From positions 1,148,501 to 1,212,500 of the forward strand of contig NZ_JAINVX010000001.1 of the NCBI RefSeq assembly GCF_019880635.1: 64,000 nucleotides of DNA, in the 5' to 3' direction. This stretch comes from Hanstruepera marina (GTDB lineage: Bacteria; Bacteroidota; Bacteroidia; Flavobacteriales; Flavobacteriaceae). Made by a program: the position numbers and the translations under genes. The notes beneath the pieces were generated by a model. It was not told the DNA's origin. It did not search any database and worked only from the letters and a program-made list of their open reading frames with translations. Shown here piece after piece: positions 24,934-33,358 of the stretch; position 1 is the stretch's first letter; every line of letters starts with the position of its first letter.

Positions 24934-25221
24934 ATGATTTTACAAGTTATCAAATTGAGATCAAACCTGCCCGAAGAAGAATTATTAGCCAAAGCCAAGG
25001 AGAGAGAGCCAAGATTTAAAGAGATTCCAGGGTTGGTGCAAAAGTATTATGTAAAGACTGGTCAGTCTGGAGAATATGGTGGAATTTATGTTTGGGATTC
25101 ACCAGAGTCGTTGCAATCTTACCGAGAATCTGATTTGGCTAAAAGTATTCCGCAGGCTTATGAAATTATTGAAGCCCCAAATATTGAGATTATGGATGTC
25201 CTTTTTCAATTAAGGGAATAA
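24934..25221 (+). CDS. YdhR/ABM-like small monooxygenase-fold protein
   Basis: A 95-residue cytoplasmic protein with the ferredoxin-like alpha/beta pattern of the antibiotic-biosynthesis monooxygenase (ABM/YdhR) group: ILQVIKLRSNLPEEELLAKAKEREPRFKEIPGLVQKYYVKTGQSGEYGGIYVWDSPESLQSY. The GLVxKYY segment, the GGIYVWDS strand and the final IMDVLF strand fit the dimeric beta-barrel fold. It could be a monooxygenase, a dioxygenase helper or simply a small fold relative; no active-site residue is certain. The methyltransferase starts 26 bp downstream. Confidence 0.6.
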   Translation: MILQVIKLRSNLPEEELLAKAKEREPRFKEIPGLVQKYYVKTGQSGEYGGIYVWDSPESLQSYRESDLAKSIPQAYEIIEAPNIEIMDVLFQLRE

Positions 25222-25247
25222 TAAAACAAAACAGTATAGGTAAAATA

Positions 25248-25874
25248 TTGAATAAAGAAAAAGAAACTTTTGAAACTTGGAATAGGATAGCTTCTGTATA
25301 TGAGGACAAGTTTATGAATTTGCAATTGTACAATGAAACGTATGATTGTATCTGCAATACCATTAGGGAGCCAAACGCTAAATTACTGGATGTTGGTTGT
25401 GGTCCCGGAAACATAACGAAATATCTGTTGTCCAAACGACCTGACTATGATATTCTTGGAATTGATATAGCATCAAATATGATTGCATTGGCAAAGAAGA
25501 ATAATCCCTCTGCAAGTTTTGCTGTGATGGATAGTAGAGAAATCCATAACCTTGAAGATACCTACGATGGAATTATTGCAGGGTTCTGTTTGCCCTATTT
25601 ATCCCAAACTGAAAGTCAAGATTTTATTTTTAACTCTTATAATCTATTAAATAATAAAGGATTGATTTACATTAGTTTTGTTGAAGGCAATCCTGCACAA
25701 TCTGATTATAAAACTGGAGGAGGAGGTCGTGTGTTTTTTTACTACCACAAATTGGAAGATTTAAAAAACACACTAACAGAAATAGGGTTTTTAGATATTT
25801 GTGTTTTTAAAGTCCCCTTTAAAACATCAGATACCGAGTTTGATGTTCATACTATTTTGATAGCAAGAAAGTAG
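25248..25874 (+). CDS. Class I SAM-dependent methyltransferase
   Basis: A 208-residue methyltransferase with the motif I segment KLLDVGCGPGNITKYL, DYDILGIDIASNMIALAK as motif II, AVMDSREIHNLEDTYDGIIAGFCLPYL as the acidic loop and GLIYISFVEG near the end. It belongs to the Methyltransf_11/25 type; the substrate is unknown. It starts with TTG at 25248 with AGG 8-10 bases upstream; there is no in-frame ATG before the first conserved residues. It is close to the monooxygenase-like gene on the same strand, so both are probably one unit. It converges on purA with a 7-bp gap. Confidence 0.8.
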   Translation: MNKEKETFETWNRIASVYEDKFMNLQLYNETYDCICNTIREPNAKLLDVGCGPGNITKYLLSKRPDYDILGIDIASNMIALAKKNNPSASFAVMDSREIHNLEDTYDGIIAGFCLPYLSQTESQDFIFNSYNLLNNKGLIYISFVEGNPAQSDYKTGGGGRVFFYYHKLEDLKNTLTEIGFLDICVFKVPFKTSDTEFDVHTILIARK

Positions 25875-25881
25875 AACAGAA

Positions 25882-27153
25882 TTACCTAAAAATAGTCTGC
25901 TTTCTGTCAGGTCCAACAGATACTATGGTAATAGGAATTTCCAATTCTTTTTCCAAGAAAGCGATATAAGCATTTAACTCATCTGGCATTTGTGATGCTT
26001 CAGACATTTCGGTTAAATCTGCAGCCCAGCCTTTAAAATCGGTGTAAATTGGTTCTACATTTTCAGGTTCTATATTGTATGGAAAATGTGTAATGGTTTC
26101 ACCCTTGTATTTGTAAGCGGTACAAACTTTTAATGTTTTAAACCCAGAAAGCACATCGGCTTTCATCATCATCAACTGGGTTACACCATTTACTTGGCAA
26201 GCGTATTTTAAAGCTACCAAGTCTAACCAACCACAGCGACGAGGTCTCCCTGTAGTAGCACCAAATTCATGCCCAACTTTAGCCATGGTTTCTCCATCTT
26301 CATCAAACAATTCCGTAGGGAATGGTCCAGAGCCAACTCGTGTAGTGTAGGCTTTAAAAATACCAAATACATCACCAATCTTGTTCGGTGCAACACCTAG
26401 GCCAGTACATGCACCAGCAGCAGTTGTATTGCTAGATGTAACATAGGGGTATGTTCCAAAATCTATGTCTAATAACGAGCCTTGTGCGCCTTCAGCTAAA
26501 ATAGTTTTGCCTTCTTTTTGCGCTTGAAAGATATATTCTTCAGAGTCGATTAACTTTAACGATTTTAAAACTTTTACAGCTTCAAAGAATTCGTTTTCTA
26601 ACTCTTTTAAGTCATATTGAATTTCTACATTGTAGAAGTTAATCATAGCTTCATGCTTGTTGGCCAATGCACGATATTTATCCTTCCAGTCAGCCAATTC
26701 TAAATCACCAACACGAATACCGTTTCTACCAGTTTTGTCCATATATGTTGGGCCAATACCTTTTAATGTAGAGCCTATTTTGGCTTTTCCTTTAGCAGTT
26801 TCACTAGCCGCATCTAACAAACGATGCGTAGGAAGAATAATGTGTGCTTTTCTGGAAATATATAATGATTTCTTATAGTTAACGTGTTGTTCGGCAAGCT
26901 TATCCAATTCTTTTTTGAAGATAACAGGATCTATTACTACACCGTTACCAACTAAATTAATGGCGTTATCATGAAAAATTCCAGATGGAATGGTGTGAAG
27001 TACGTGTTTCATACCGTTAAAAACAAGTGTGTGTCCAGCGTTTGGACCACCTTGAAAACGCGCAATAATATTGTATTTTGAGGTTAATACATCGACAATT
27101 TTCCCTTTGCCTTCATCTCCCCATTGTAATCCTAGTAGTAAATCTACTGCCAT
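25882..27153 (-). CDS. purA: Adenylosuccinate synthetase
   Basis: Joins IMP and aspartate with GTP to form adenylosuccinate, the first committed step to AMP. The 423 residues match the bacterial enzyme. The N-terminal LLGLQWGDEGKGKIVD is the GTP phosphate loop; RFQGGPNAGHTLVFNG, GNGVVIDP, GPTYMDKTGRNGIRVGDL, AEGAQGSLLDIDFGTYPYVTSSNT and TTGRPRRCGWLDLVA are all present. It follows the Fur-family gene on the same strand after 11 bp, and the pair is likely co-transcribed. That arrangement is common in Flavobacteriaceae. Confidence 0.97.
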   Translation of the reverse strand: MAVDLLLGLQWGDEGKGKIVDVLTSKYNIIARFQGGPNAGHTLVFNGMKHVLHTIPSGIFHDNAINLVGNGVVIDPVIFKKELDKLAEQHVNYKKSLYISRKAHIILPTHRLLDAASETAKGKAKIGSTLKGIGPTYMDKTGRNGIRVGDLELADWKDKYRALANKHEAMINFYNVEIQYDLKELENEFFEAVKVLKSLKLIDSEEYIFQAQKEGKTILAEGAQGSLLDIDFGTYPYVTSSNTTAAGACTGLGVAPNKIGDVFGIFKAYTTRVGSGPFPTELFDEDGETMAKVGHEFGATTGRPRRCGWLDLVALKYACQVNGVTQLMMMKADVLSGFKTLKVCTAYKYKGETITHFPYNIEPENVEPIYTDFKGWAADLTEMSEASQMPDELNAYIAFLEKELEIPITIVSVGPDRKQTIFR

Positions 27154-27164
27154 GTTGTTATTCG

Positions 27165-27617
27165 TTATTTAGTTGATTTTCGGTTGCCGTAAAAGTAGAG
27201 TGAGTGATTTTTTATTTCGATATCAAAAACTTCTTCAATAGTTTTTTTGATAGATTGAATTCGTGGGTCACAGAATTCAATAACTTCACCAGTATCGGTT
27301 AAAATGACATGATCGTGTTGTTTGTCGAAATATGATTTTTCGTAGTGAGCCTGATTTTGACCAAACTGATGTTTACGAACCAAGCCACACTCTAATAACA
27401 GTTCAATAGTATTGTATAGTGTTGCTCGACTAACACGATACTTTTTGTTTTTCATGTTTAGATAAAGCGATTCTATATCGAAATGTTCTTCGCTATTGTA
27501 TATCTCTTGAAGAATTGCATAACGCTCGGGTGTTTTTCGGTGACCTTTTTCACTTAAAAACGATGTGAATACGTTTTTTACAATCTCTTGATTATTTGTA
27601 TCGTTTTTTACACTCAT
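27165..27617 (-). CDS. Fur family transcriptional regulator
   Basis: A 150-residue metal-dependent repressor family member. The winged helix ([16 protein letters not shown] and [23 protein letters not shown]) and the dimer domain ([31 protein letters not shown]) are clear. The usual first CxxC zinc pair after HDH is absent (ILTDTG where CxDC would be), and there is no second CxxC at the C-terminus. A regulatory site of the Fur (HDH) type remains. Which metal or signal it senses is not readable. It is followed by purA (11 bp) and preceded by a promoter that overlaps an inverted repeat, so it may control itself. Confidence 0.9.
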   Translation of the reverse strand: MSVKNDTNNQEIVKNVFTSFLSEKGHRKTPERYAILQEIYNSEEHFDIESLYLNMKNKKYRVSRATLYNTIELLLECGLVRKHQFGQNQAHYEKSYFDKQHDHVILTDTGEVIEFCDPRIQSIKKTIEEVFDIEIKNHSLYFYGNRKSTK

Positions 27618-27621
27618 AATA

Positions 27622-27639
27622 AGTGTGCAAATTTACACT
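27622..27639. promoter_or_regulatory. Fur-gene promoter (-7 TAAATTTG) inside an AGTGT-N8-ACACT inverted repeat
   Basis: On the minus strand TAAATTTG (plus coordinates 27628-27635) matches the TAnnTTTG promoter element, about 10 bp before the Fur-family ATG. It is framed by AGTGT (27622-27626) and ACACT (27635-27639). A repressor dimer bound there would cover the promoter, so autoregulation is possible. The arms are only 5 bp. Confidence 0.45.
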
Positions 27640-27644
27640 ATTTT

Positions 27645-29858
27645 TTAAACTCTTTCTACTTTATCTATACCATTAATTTTTTTTAGATTATCTATTAGTT
27701 TTTTAATCATGGTATTGTTTTTTACGACTACATTTATTTTTCCAGAAAATATGCCGTCATCACTTTCAAAACTGATGCTTTTCATGTTTACGTGCATGTT
27801 TGAAGAGATCATTTGGGTAATATTATTTACTAGTCCTAAATTATCGATTCCTGAAAGTTTTATTTGAGCGGCAAATTCTTGTTGGGATGAATCTATCCAT
27901 TTGGCCTGCATTATTCTGTAAGCATAATTGGATTGTAGGCTTACCGCATTTGGACAATTTTTCTTGTGAACTTTTAAACCATCATTAATGGTAAGGAAGC
28001 CAAAAACGGGATCACCAGGAATGGGATTGCAGCAGTTGGCAAATTTATAATCTAATTTCTGCTCTTCTTTTCCAAAAACCAATAAGTCGTATTTTGAAGT
28101 AATTTCGTCTTTTTCAATTTCTTCTTTTGGTATAGGTGTTTTTCTAGAAATTTTATTCTTTAAATAGCTCATAAAAGCATTGCTTCTGGATGAAGCAAAA
28201 TCTTTAAGCATGGTATTATCTATAGTGCCTATGCCAACACGGTAAAATAAATCGAGACTGGTTTTTAACTTGAAGTAGTTAACCAATTCGTTAACCGATT
28301 TTTCATCAAGTGTGATTTTAAGTTGTTTAAGCTTTCTGCGTAATAGTTCCTTACCCTCTTCGGCAACAAGTTTTTTGTCTTCTTTTAGCGACGATTTAAT
28401 TTTACTTCGAGCCCTAGCTGTTGTTGCGTAATCTAACCAGTTGGGATTTGGTTTGGCACTTTCTGATGTTAATATGTCTACACGATCACCACTTTTAAGT
28501 TCATGGCTTAAGGGGACTAACTTACCATTGACTTTGGCACCTCGAGTTTTCATACCAACTTCGGTATGAATACTGAAAGCAAAATCTAAAGGTGTTGCGC
28601 CTTTTGGTAGAGATTTTAAATCCCCTCTGGGTGTAAAAACAAATATTTCTTTAGAGTAGAGGTTAAGCTTAAATTGCTCAACAAAATCTACGGCGTTAGT
28701 TTCAGGGTTCTCAAGCGTTTCTTGTAGCTTGGAAATCCATGAATCTATGCTATCGTCATTATCATTGCCTTCTTTGTATTTGTAGTGTGCTGCATAACCT
28801 TTTTCGGCAATTTCATTCATACGCTGACTTCTAATTTGAACTTCAACCCAACGGCCTTTTGGCCCAACAACGGTAATATGCAAGGCTTCATAGCCTGTAG
28901 ATTTGGGAGACGAAATCCAGTCGCGTAAACGTGTAGGATTAGGTCTAAAATGATCGGTTACAATGGAGTAGATTTTCCAGGCCAGAAATTTTTCGTTTTC
29001 AGGATTGCTTTTGTAAATAATCCTTACGGCGAATTTATCATAAACTTCGTCAAAAGAAACCCCTTGATTAAGCATCTTGCGGCGAATTGAAAATATGGAT
29101 TTAGGCCTACCTTTTATTTCATAGTCCAGTTGTTCTTTGTCTAATGATTTTGAAATTACAGAACTGAACTCTTTAATATAATTGTCTTGTTCTTCTTTGC
29201 TTTCCTTTATTTTGTTTAGAATGTCATTATAGACATCGGGTTCGGTATATTTTAAACCTAAATCTTCAAGTTCGGTTTTAATATTATACAAACCTATTCT
29301 ATGTGCTAAGGGTGCATAAATATATAAAGTTTCTGAAGCTATTTTTACCTGCTTGTCTGGCCGCATAGACTCCATGGTTTGCATATTGTGCAGTCTATCA
29401 GCAATTTTTATAATTATAACGCGAACATCATCATTTAATGTTAAAAGCATTTTTCTGAAATTCTCTGCTTGTAGCGAGACGTTTGTATCTTTTTTTAAAG
29501 ATGATATTTTAGTCAGGCCTTCAACAATTGTGGCAACGGTTTTACCAAATTGTTTTTCAATAAATTCAATGGTGTAATCTTCATTGTCTTCTACAACATC
29601 ATGTAATAAGGCTGCAGCAATAGAGGTTGCGTCTAATCCAATTTCCTGTGCAACAATTTTAGCAACTGCAATAGGATGGAAAATATAAGCTTCGCCAGAT
29701 TTTCTACGTTGATCTTTATGCGCTTCAACAGCAACATCAAAAGCCTTTCTAATTAACAATTTATCTTCTTTAGAAAGGGTTCTGTAGCTTACTTTCAGTA
29801 GCTCTTTGTAAGCTTTGGCAATAGCAGCATTTTCTTTTTCAATATCAACTTCTGTCAT
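27645..29858 (-). CDS. RelA/SpoT family bifunctional (p)ppGpp synthetase/hydrolase
   Basis: Controls the stringent response. At 737 residues it is a long Rel-type protein with all domains: the N-terminal HD hydrolase (YIFHPIAVAKIVAQEIG and HDVVED at 86-91, so hydrolase residues are intact), the synthetase (KGRPKSIFSIRRKM, FAVRIIY, GYEALHITVVGPKGRWVEVQIRS), the TGS domain (IFVFTPRGDLKSLPKGATPLDFAFSIHTEVG), the zinc-finger CC motif (KFANCCNPIPGDPVFGFLT) and a C-terminal ACT domain (GIDNLGLVNNITQMIS). Both activities look intact. It lies just upstream of the Fur-family gene (27 bp). Confidence 0.96.
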   Translation of the reverse strand: MTEVDIEKENAAIAKAYKELLKVSYRTLSKEDKLLIRKAFDVAVEAHKDQRRKSGEAYIFHPIAVAKIVAQEIGLDATSIAAALLHDVVEDNEDYTIEFIEKQFGKTVATIVEGLTKISSLKKDTNVSLQAENFRKMLLTLNDDVRVIIIKIADRLHNMQTMESMRPDKQVKIASETLYIYAPLAHRIGLYNIKTELEDLGLKYTEPDVYNDILNKIKESKEEQDNYIKEFSSVISKSLDKEQLDYEIKGRPKSIFSIRRKMLNQGVSFDEVYDKFAVRIIYKSNPENEKFLAWKIYSIVTDHFRPNPTRLRDWISSPKSTGYEALHITVVGPKGRWVEVQIRSQRMNEIAEKGYAAHYKYKEGNDNDDSIDSWISKLQETLENPETNAVDFVEQFKLNLYSKEIFVFTPRGDLKSLPKGATPLDFAFSIHTEVGMKTRGAKVNGKLVPLSHELKSGDRVDILTSESAKPNPNWLDYATTARARSKIKSSLKEDKKLVAEEGKELLRRKLKQLKITLDEKSVNELVNYFKLKTSLDLFYRVGIGTIDNTMLKDFASSRSNAFMSYLKNKISRKTPIPKEEIEKDEITSKYDLLVFGKEEQKLDYKFANCCNPIPGDPVFGFLTINDGLKVHKKNCPNAVSLQSNYAYRIMQAKWIDSSQQEFAAQIKLSGIDNLGLVNNITQMISSNMHVNMKSISFESDDGIFSGKINVVVKNNTMIKKLIDNLKKINGIDKVERV

Positions 29859-29936
29859 AAATTAAAAATAGTATAAACAAGGGTAACAGGCAACCAAATT
29901 TTCAGATAAATTTTTAACCAGTTACTATTGTGGGAA

Positions 29937-30392
29937 TTATGATTTTGCTACTGATGTTCCTTTTTCAGCAAAGTTTTTAAAATCGGTTAGATATTTTTTG
30001 GTTTGCTTTTTAAATGCATTGGGCATTAAAAGTGTCATCATGCGCAGCATAAAACTTGTTGGGATAAACTCGTTTTTAGATGTCCATTTGGTTTGGTTTT
30101 TATCTATTTCTTCAAAAAAGTTTTCTTGTATATTATGCATGCCTTTGGTATCGTATGTGGCATGTAAAGCATGAGGTAGGTCATTGAACGTGATAGTTTC
30201 AATTAGTTCCATTTCACGTTTGCCCATTTTGTAAGATAACTTCATTTTTGAACCAATTTCACCTGGTGTTCCATAAACGTGGTCGTAATCTATCAACCCT
30301 TTTTGCCAATGTTTCATATTTTCTGGATTATCCAGTTTTTCAATAAACTCTATTAAAGGGACATTTATAATCATTTCGGTTGTATACTTCAT
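29937..30392 (-). CDS. SRPBCC (START-like) family protein
   Basis: A 151-residue single-domain protein with the helix-grip fold pattern: MKYTTEMIINVPLIEFIEKLDNPENMKHWQKGLIDYDHV opens, GSKMKLSYKMGKREMELIETITF and HATYDTKGMHNIQENFFEEI follow, and a C-terminal helix (FKKQTKKYLTDFKNFAEKG) closes the pocket. Members bind hydrophobic ligands or lipids; the ligand here is unknown. There is no signal peptide. It is upstream of the RelA/SpoT gene on the same strand, 78 bp away, and divergent from the foldase operon. Confidence 0.83.
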   Translation of the reverse strand: MKYTTEMIINVPLIEFIEKLDNPENMKHWQKGLIDYDHVYGTPGEIGSKMKLSYKMGKREMELIETITFNDLPHALHATYDTKGMHNIQENFFEEIDKNQTKWTSKNEFIPTSFMLRMMTLLMPNAFKKQTKKYLTDFKNFAEKGTSVAKS

Positions 30393-30493
30393 TTTGATTG
30401 CATTTTAGATAATTAAAGATATAAATTTTAGAGGTAACCACATGACGAAAAAATACATACTAAAAAACTTTAACTTCCGTTTGTTGGTGTAAC

Positions 30494-30523
30494 TTGTTTA
30501 ATAGGTTAATATTCCTATTTTTG
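30494..30523 (+). promoter_or_regulatory. Bacteroidota promoter: TTG (-33), 19-bp spacer, TATTTTTG (-7)
   Basis: TTG at 30494-30496 is followed after exactly 19 bp by TATTTTTG at 30516-30523, both at consensus spacing for the primary sigma factor. It is 30 bp before the first foldase ATG, and is the best full promoter seen in the window. Confidence 0.7.
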
Positions 30524-30553
30524 CAACTATTCAGATAAATAAGTTAAACAGCC

Positions 30554-32503
30554 ATGATTAGAAAATTTTTGTTTGTATTTCTAGCTCTTTGTTTTATGCA
30601 AGCGCATTCTCAAGTTGCTAATAATGATGTACTTTTTACCATAGCAGACAAACCTGTTTATGCTTCAGAGTTTGTCAGGATTTTCAATAAGAATTTAGAT
30701 TTGGTTCAAGACGAATCTCAAAAAGATGTAGATGAGTATTTAAACCTTTTTATTAACTACAAGTTAAAGATTGCTGAAGCAAAAGCGAAAGGGTTGGATA
30801 AAAATGCCACTTATATAAGAGAACTTAACAATTACAAAAAACAGCTAGCCAAAAACTATTTGACCGATACCGAAGTTACTGATGAGTTGGTAGATGAGGC
30901 TTATTATCGTGTAACCAATGAAGTAAAAGCCAATCATATTTTAATTAGAATGGACGCAAGTGCTAGTCCTGAAGACACCTTGTTGGCGTATAATGAGTTG
31001 TTGAATTTGCGTGATAGGGTTAAAGCGGAAGGTTTTGACAAGGTGAAGAGGGATGTTCATAACGGAAAAACCGTTTATGCTGAAGAGTTGGGTTATTTTT
31101 CAGGATTTAAAATGGTTTATGAGTTTGAAAGTATGGCTTATAATACAGATGTAGGCGAAATTTCCATGCCATTTAAAACCCAATTTGGATACCATATTGT
31201 AATAGTTGACGATAAACGTGAATCAAGAGGAGAGCGCACTGTAGCCCATATAATGGTAGCTAACAAACAAGGTGAAAATCAAGAGAGCGCAGAAACCCGT
31301 ATTAATGAAATTTATCAAAAAATTCAACAAGGCGAGTCATTTGAAGCCTTGGCTAAACAGTTTTCTGAAGATAAAAGTTCTGCGGCCAATGGAGGTAGGC
31401 TCAACACCTTTTCGGGAGGCCAGTTAAGTTCTATTGAGTTTGAAGATGTAGCTTTTGGCCTTGAGAATCCGGAGGATATTTCAGAACCTTTTGTTACCGA
31501 GTATGGATGGCACATTATTAAACTTATAGATAAGCAAGGGATTAAGTCGTTTCAAGAAATGAAACCAGAGTTAGAGGTAAGGGTAAAAAGAGATTCTAGG
31601 TCTAAACTTATTGATAATTCTATTGTGAGTAAGTTAAAAACGCGATACAATGTTACAGATAATGAGCCTGCATTAGCTTATTTCGAATCTATTATAACCA
31701 AAGATTATTTTGTAGGGAAGTGGGAAATTCCTTCAGATTTTACAGCAAATAAAACACTTGTCGTAATAGATAAAAAAACAGTATCCTATAATGACTTTGC
31801 ACAATATTTATATAAAATGCAACGTAAGGCAAGAACCAAAAAAACAATTTCAGATTTAGTTAAAGACGAATATCATAACTTTTTAAGTCAAAATTTAATG
31901 GTTTATCAAGAAGAGAATTTAGAATACGAGAACGAAGATTTTGCTCATATTGTCAATGAGTATAGGGATGGATTGCTGTTATTCGATCTTATGGAAACAG
32001 AAATATGGAATACGGCACAAACAGACTCTGTTGAACTCCAAAATTATTATGATGGCAATAAAGAAAAATATTACTGGAATGAACGCGTGGATGCTATTGT
32101 GGCTTCTTCATCAGATAAAGCAATTATAAAACAAGTAAAGAAGTTGCTTGAATTAGGTAAATCTCAAGATGATATAAAAAAGGAAATTAATGTTAATGGT
32201 GAAGTGCATGTAATTTTTTCAACAGGTATAATGGAATCTACACATCAAGCTTTGCCAAAAGCAGTTAAATTTGAAAAAGGAGTTTCTAAAATCTATAATC
32301 ATAATGATGCATATGTTGTGGTTAAGATAACAGAAGTCATGCCTAAATCGCCAAAATCGTATGATGAAGCCAAAGGCCAAATCATCAGTGATTATCAACA
32401 GGTCAAAGAAACTGAATGGATGAAAGAACTTAAGCTGAAATACCCTATTGTAATTAATGAGTCAGTTCTTGAAAAAGTTAAGACACAAATTAAAAGTAAG
32501 TAA
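30554..32503 (+). CDS. Periplasmic peptidyl-prolyl isomerase with two parvulin (PPIC) domains
   Basis: A 649-residue envelope foldase. A signal peptide (KFLFVFLALCFMQAHS, cleaved before QVA) precedes a SurA-like N-terminal helical region (residues about 22-120). Two parvulin domains follow: one around 127-217 (EVKANHILIRMDASASPEDT to FGYHIVIVDD) and one around 226-315 (RTVAHIMVANKQGE to YGWHIIKLID). The C-terminal 300 residues contain another, degenerate SurA-like chaperone part. It probably folds outer-membrane proteins in the periplasm. It is the first gene of a plus-strand run of three foldase-type genes; the next start touches its stop (0 bp gap). Confidence 0.9.
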   Translation: MIRKFLFVFLALCFMQAHSQVANNDVLFTIADKPVYASEFVRIFNKNLDLVQDESQKDVDEYLNLFINYKLKIAEAKAKGLDKNATYIRELNNYKKQLAKNYLTDTEVTDELVDEAYYRVTNEVKANHILIRMDASASPEDTLLAYNELLNLRDRVKAEGFDKVKRDVHNGKTVYAEELGYFSGFKMVYEFESMAYNTDVGEISMPFKTQFGYHIVIVDDKRESRGERTVAHIMVANKQGENQESAETRINEIYQKIQQGESFEALAKQFSEDKSSAANGGRLNTFSGGQLSSIEFEDVAFGLENPEDISEPFVTEYGWHIIKLIDKQGIKSFQEMKPELEVRVKRDSRSKLIDNSIVSKLKTRYNVTDNEPALAYFESIITKDYFVGKWEIPSDFTANKTLVVIDKKTVSYNDFAQYLYKMQRKARTKKTISDLVKDEYHNFLSQNLMVYQEENLEYENEDFAHIVNEYRDGLLLFDLMETEIWNTAQTDSVELQNYYDGNKEKYYWNERVDAIVASSSDKAIIKQVKKLLELGKSQDDIKKEINVNGEVHVIFSTGIMESTHQALPKAVKFEKGVSKIYNHNDAYVVVKITEVMPKSPKSYDEAKGQIISDYQQVKETEWMKELKLKYPIVINESVLEKVKTQIKSK

Positions 32504-33358
32504 TTGAAAAAAATAACTGTCATATTAATTTGCCTTTTGAGCGTTACGTCTTGTGATTATTTTTTTAAACAAGTAGATGACAGGAAACCTATTGCTCGTG
32601 TTGATGAAATCTACTTATATCAAGACGATATTCAGCATTTGTTGACCGAAGGAATAACTCCCGAAGACAGTACTATACGTGTGACAAATTTTATAAATCA
32701 ATGGGCCACCGAGCAGCTTTTAGTAGCTGGAGCTCGTGTTAATTTAAATGAGCAAAAGTTAAACGAGTTTGATAAAATGGCTGAAGATTATAAAAAAGAT
32801 TTATATGCTTCGGCTTACTTGGAAGCATTGGTAACACGCAGTATAGATACTGTTGTTTCTGTTCAAGAAGCTCAAGCCTACTATCAGGAAAATATTGGAA
32901 TTTTTAATTTAAATGAAGATTTAATTAAATTTCGATATATACAGTTGGATGAAAACAGATTAGATGCAACCGATATCAAAAAAAAGCTTGAGCGATACAA
33001 TATTCAGGATAAGCGGGATTTAGATTCAATAGCGATTCAGTTTAAGTCGTATTCCCTAAACGATTCTATTTGGATAAAAGTAAATCAGGTTATTGATAAA
33101 ATTCCAGCAATAACAACAGAAAACAAAAATCAATTGTTAAAAAAATCTAATTTTATACAACTCAAAGATTCATTAGGACTATATTTGATGCATATTAATG
33201 ATGTGCTAGAGCGAAACAATACAGCTCCATTAGAATATGTAAAACCTACTATTGATCAGATAGTTATAAACAAAAGAAAATTAGAGTTAATTAAAGAGCT
33301 TGAAAAAGATATTACTAAAGATGCTATTAAAAACAAGAAATTTGAAATATATAATTAA
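32504..33358 (+). CDS. SurA-like periplasmic chaperone lipoprotein, parvulin domain degenerate
   Basis: A 284-residue protein that starts with TTG directly after the previous stop. The first 17 residues are a lipoprotein signal (MKKITVILICLLSVTSC), with Cys17 in a VTSC lipobox. The region after it (IARVDEIYLYQDDIQHLLTEGITPEDSTIRVTNFINQWATEQLLVAGA) is like the SurA N-domain. The rest (LIKFRYIQLDENR to LYLMHINDVLERN) keeps only the outline of a parvulin fold, and the catalytic histidine motif is not evident. So it is probably a membrane-tethered chaperone rather than an isomerase. Between two clear parvulin proteins, a role in outer-membrane protein folding is inferred. Confidence 0.7.
   Translation: MKKITVILICLLSVTSCDYFFKQVDDRKPIARVDEIYLYQDDIQHLLTEGITPEDSTIRVTNFINQWATEQLLVAGARVNLNEQKLNEFDKMAEDYKKDLYASAYLEALVTRSIDTVVSVQEAQAYYQENIGIFNLNEDLIKFRYIQLDENRLDATDIKKKLERYNIQDKRDLDSIAIQFKSYSLNDSIWIKVNQVIDKIPAITTENKNQLLKKSNFIQLKDSLGLYLMHINDVLERNNTAPLEYVKPTIDQIVINKRKLELIKELEKDITKDAIKNKKFEIYN

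Noticed and set aside
33300-33344. surA start at 33300 or 33342
   Set aside because: 33300 is a TTG giving a long overlap; 33342 remains possible and is noted, but the ATG at 33321 is preferred.
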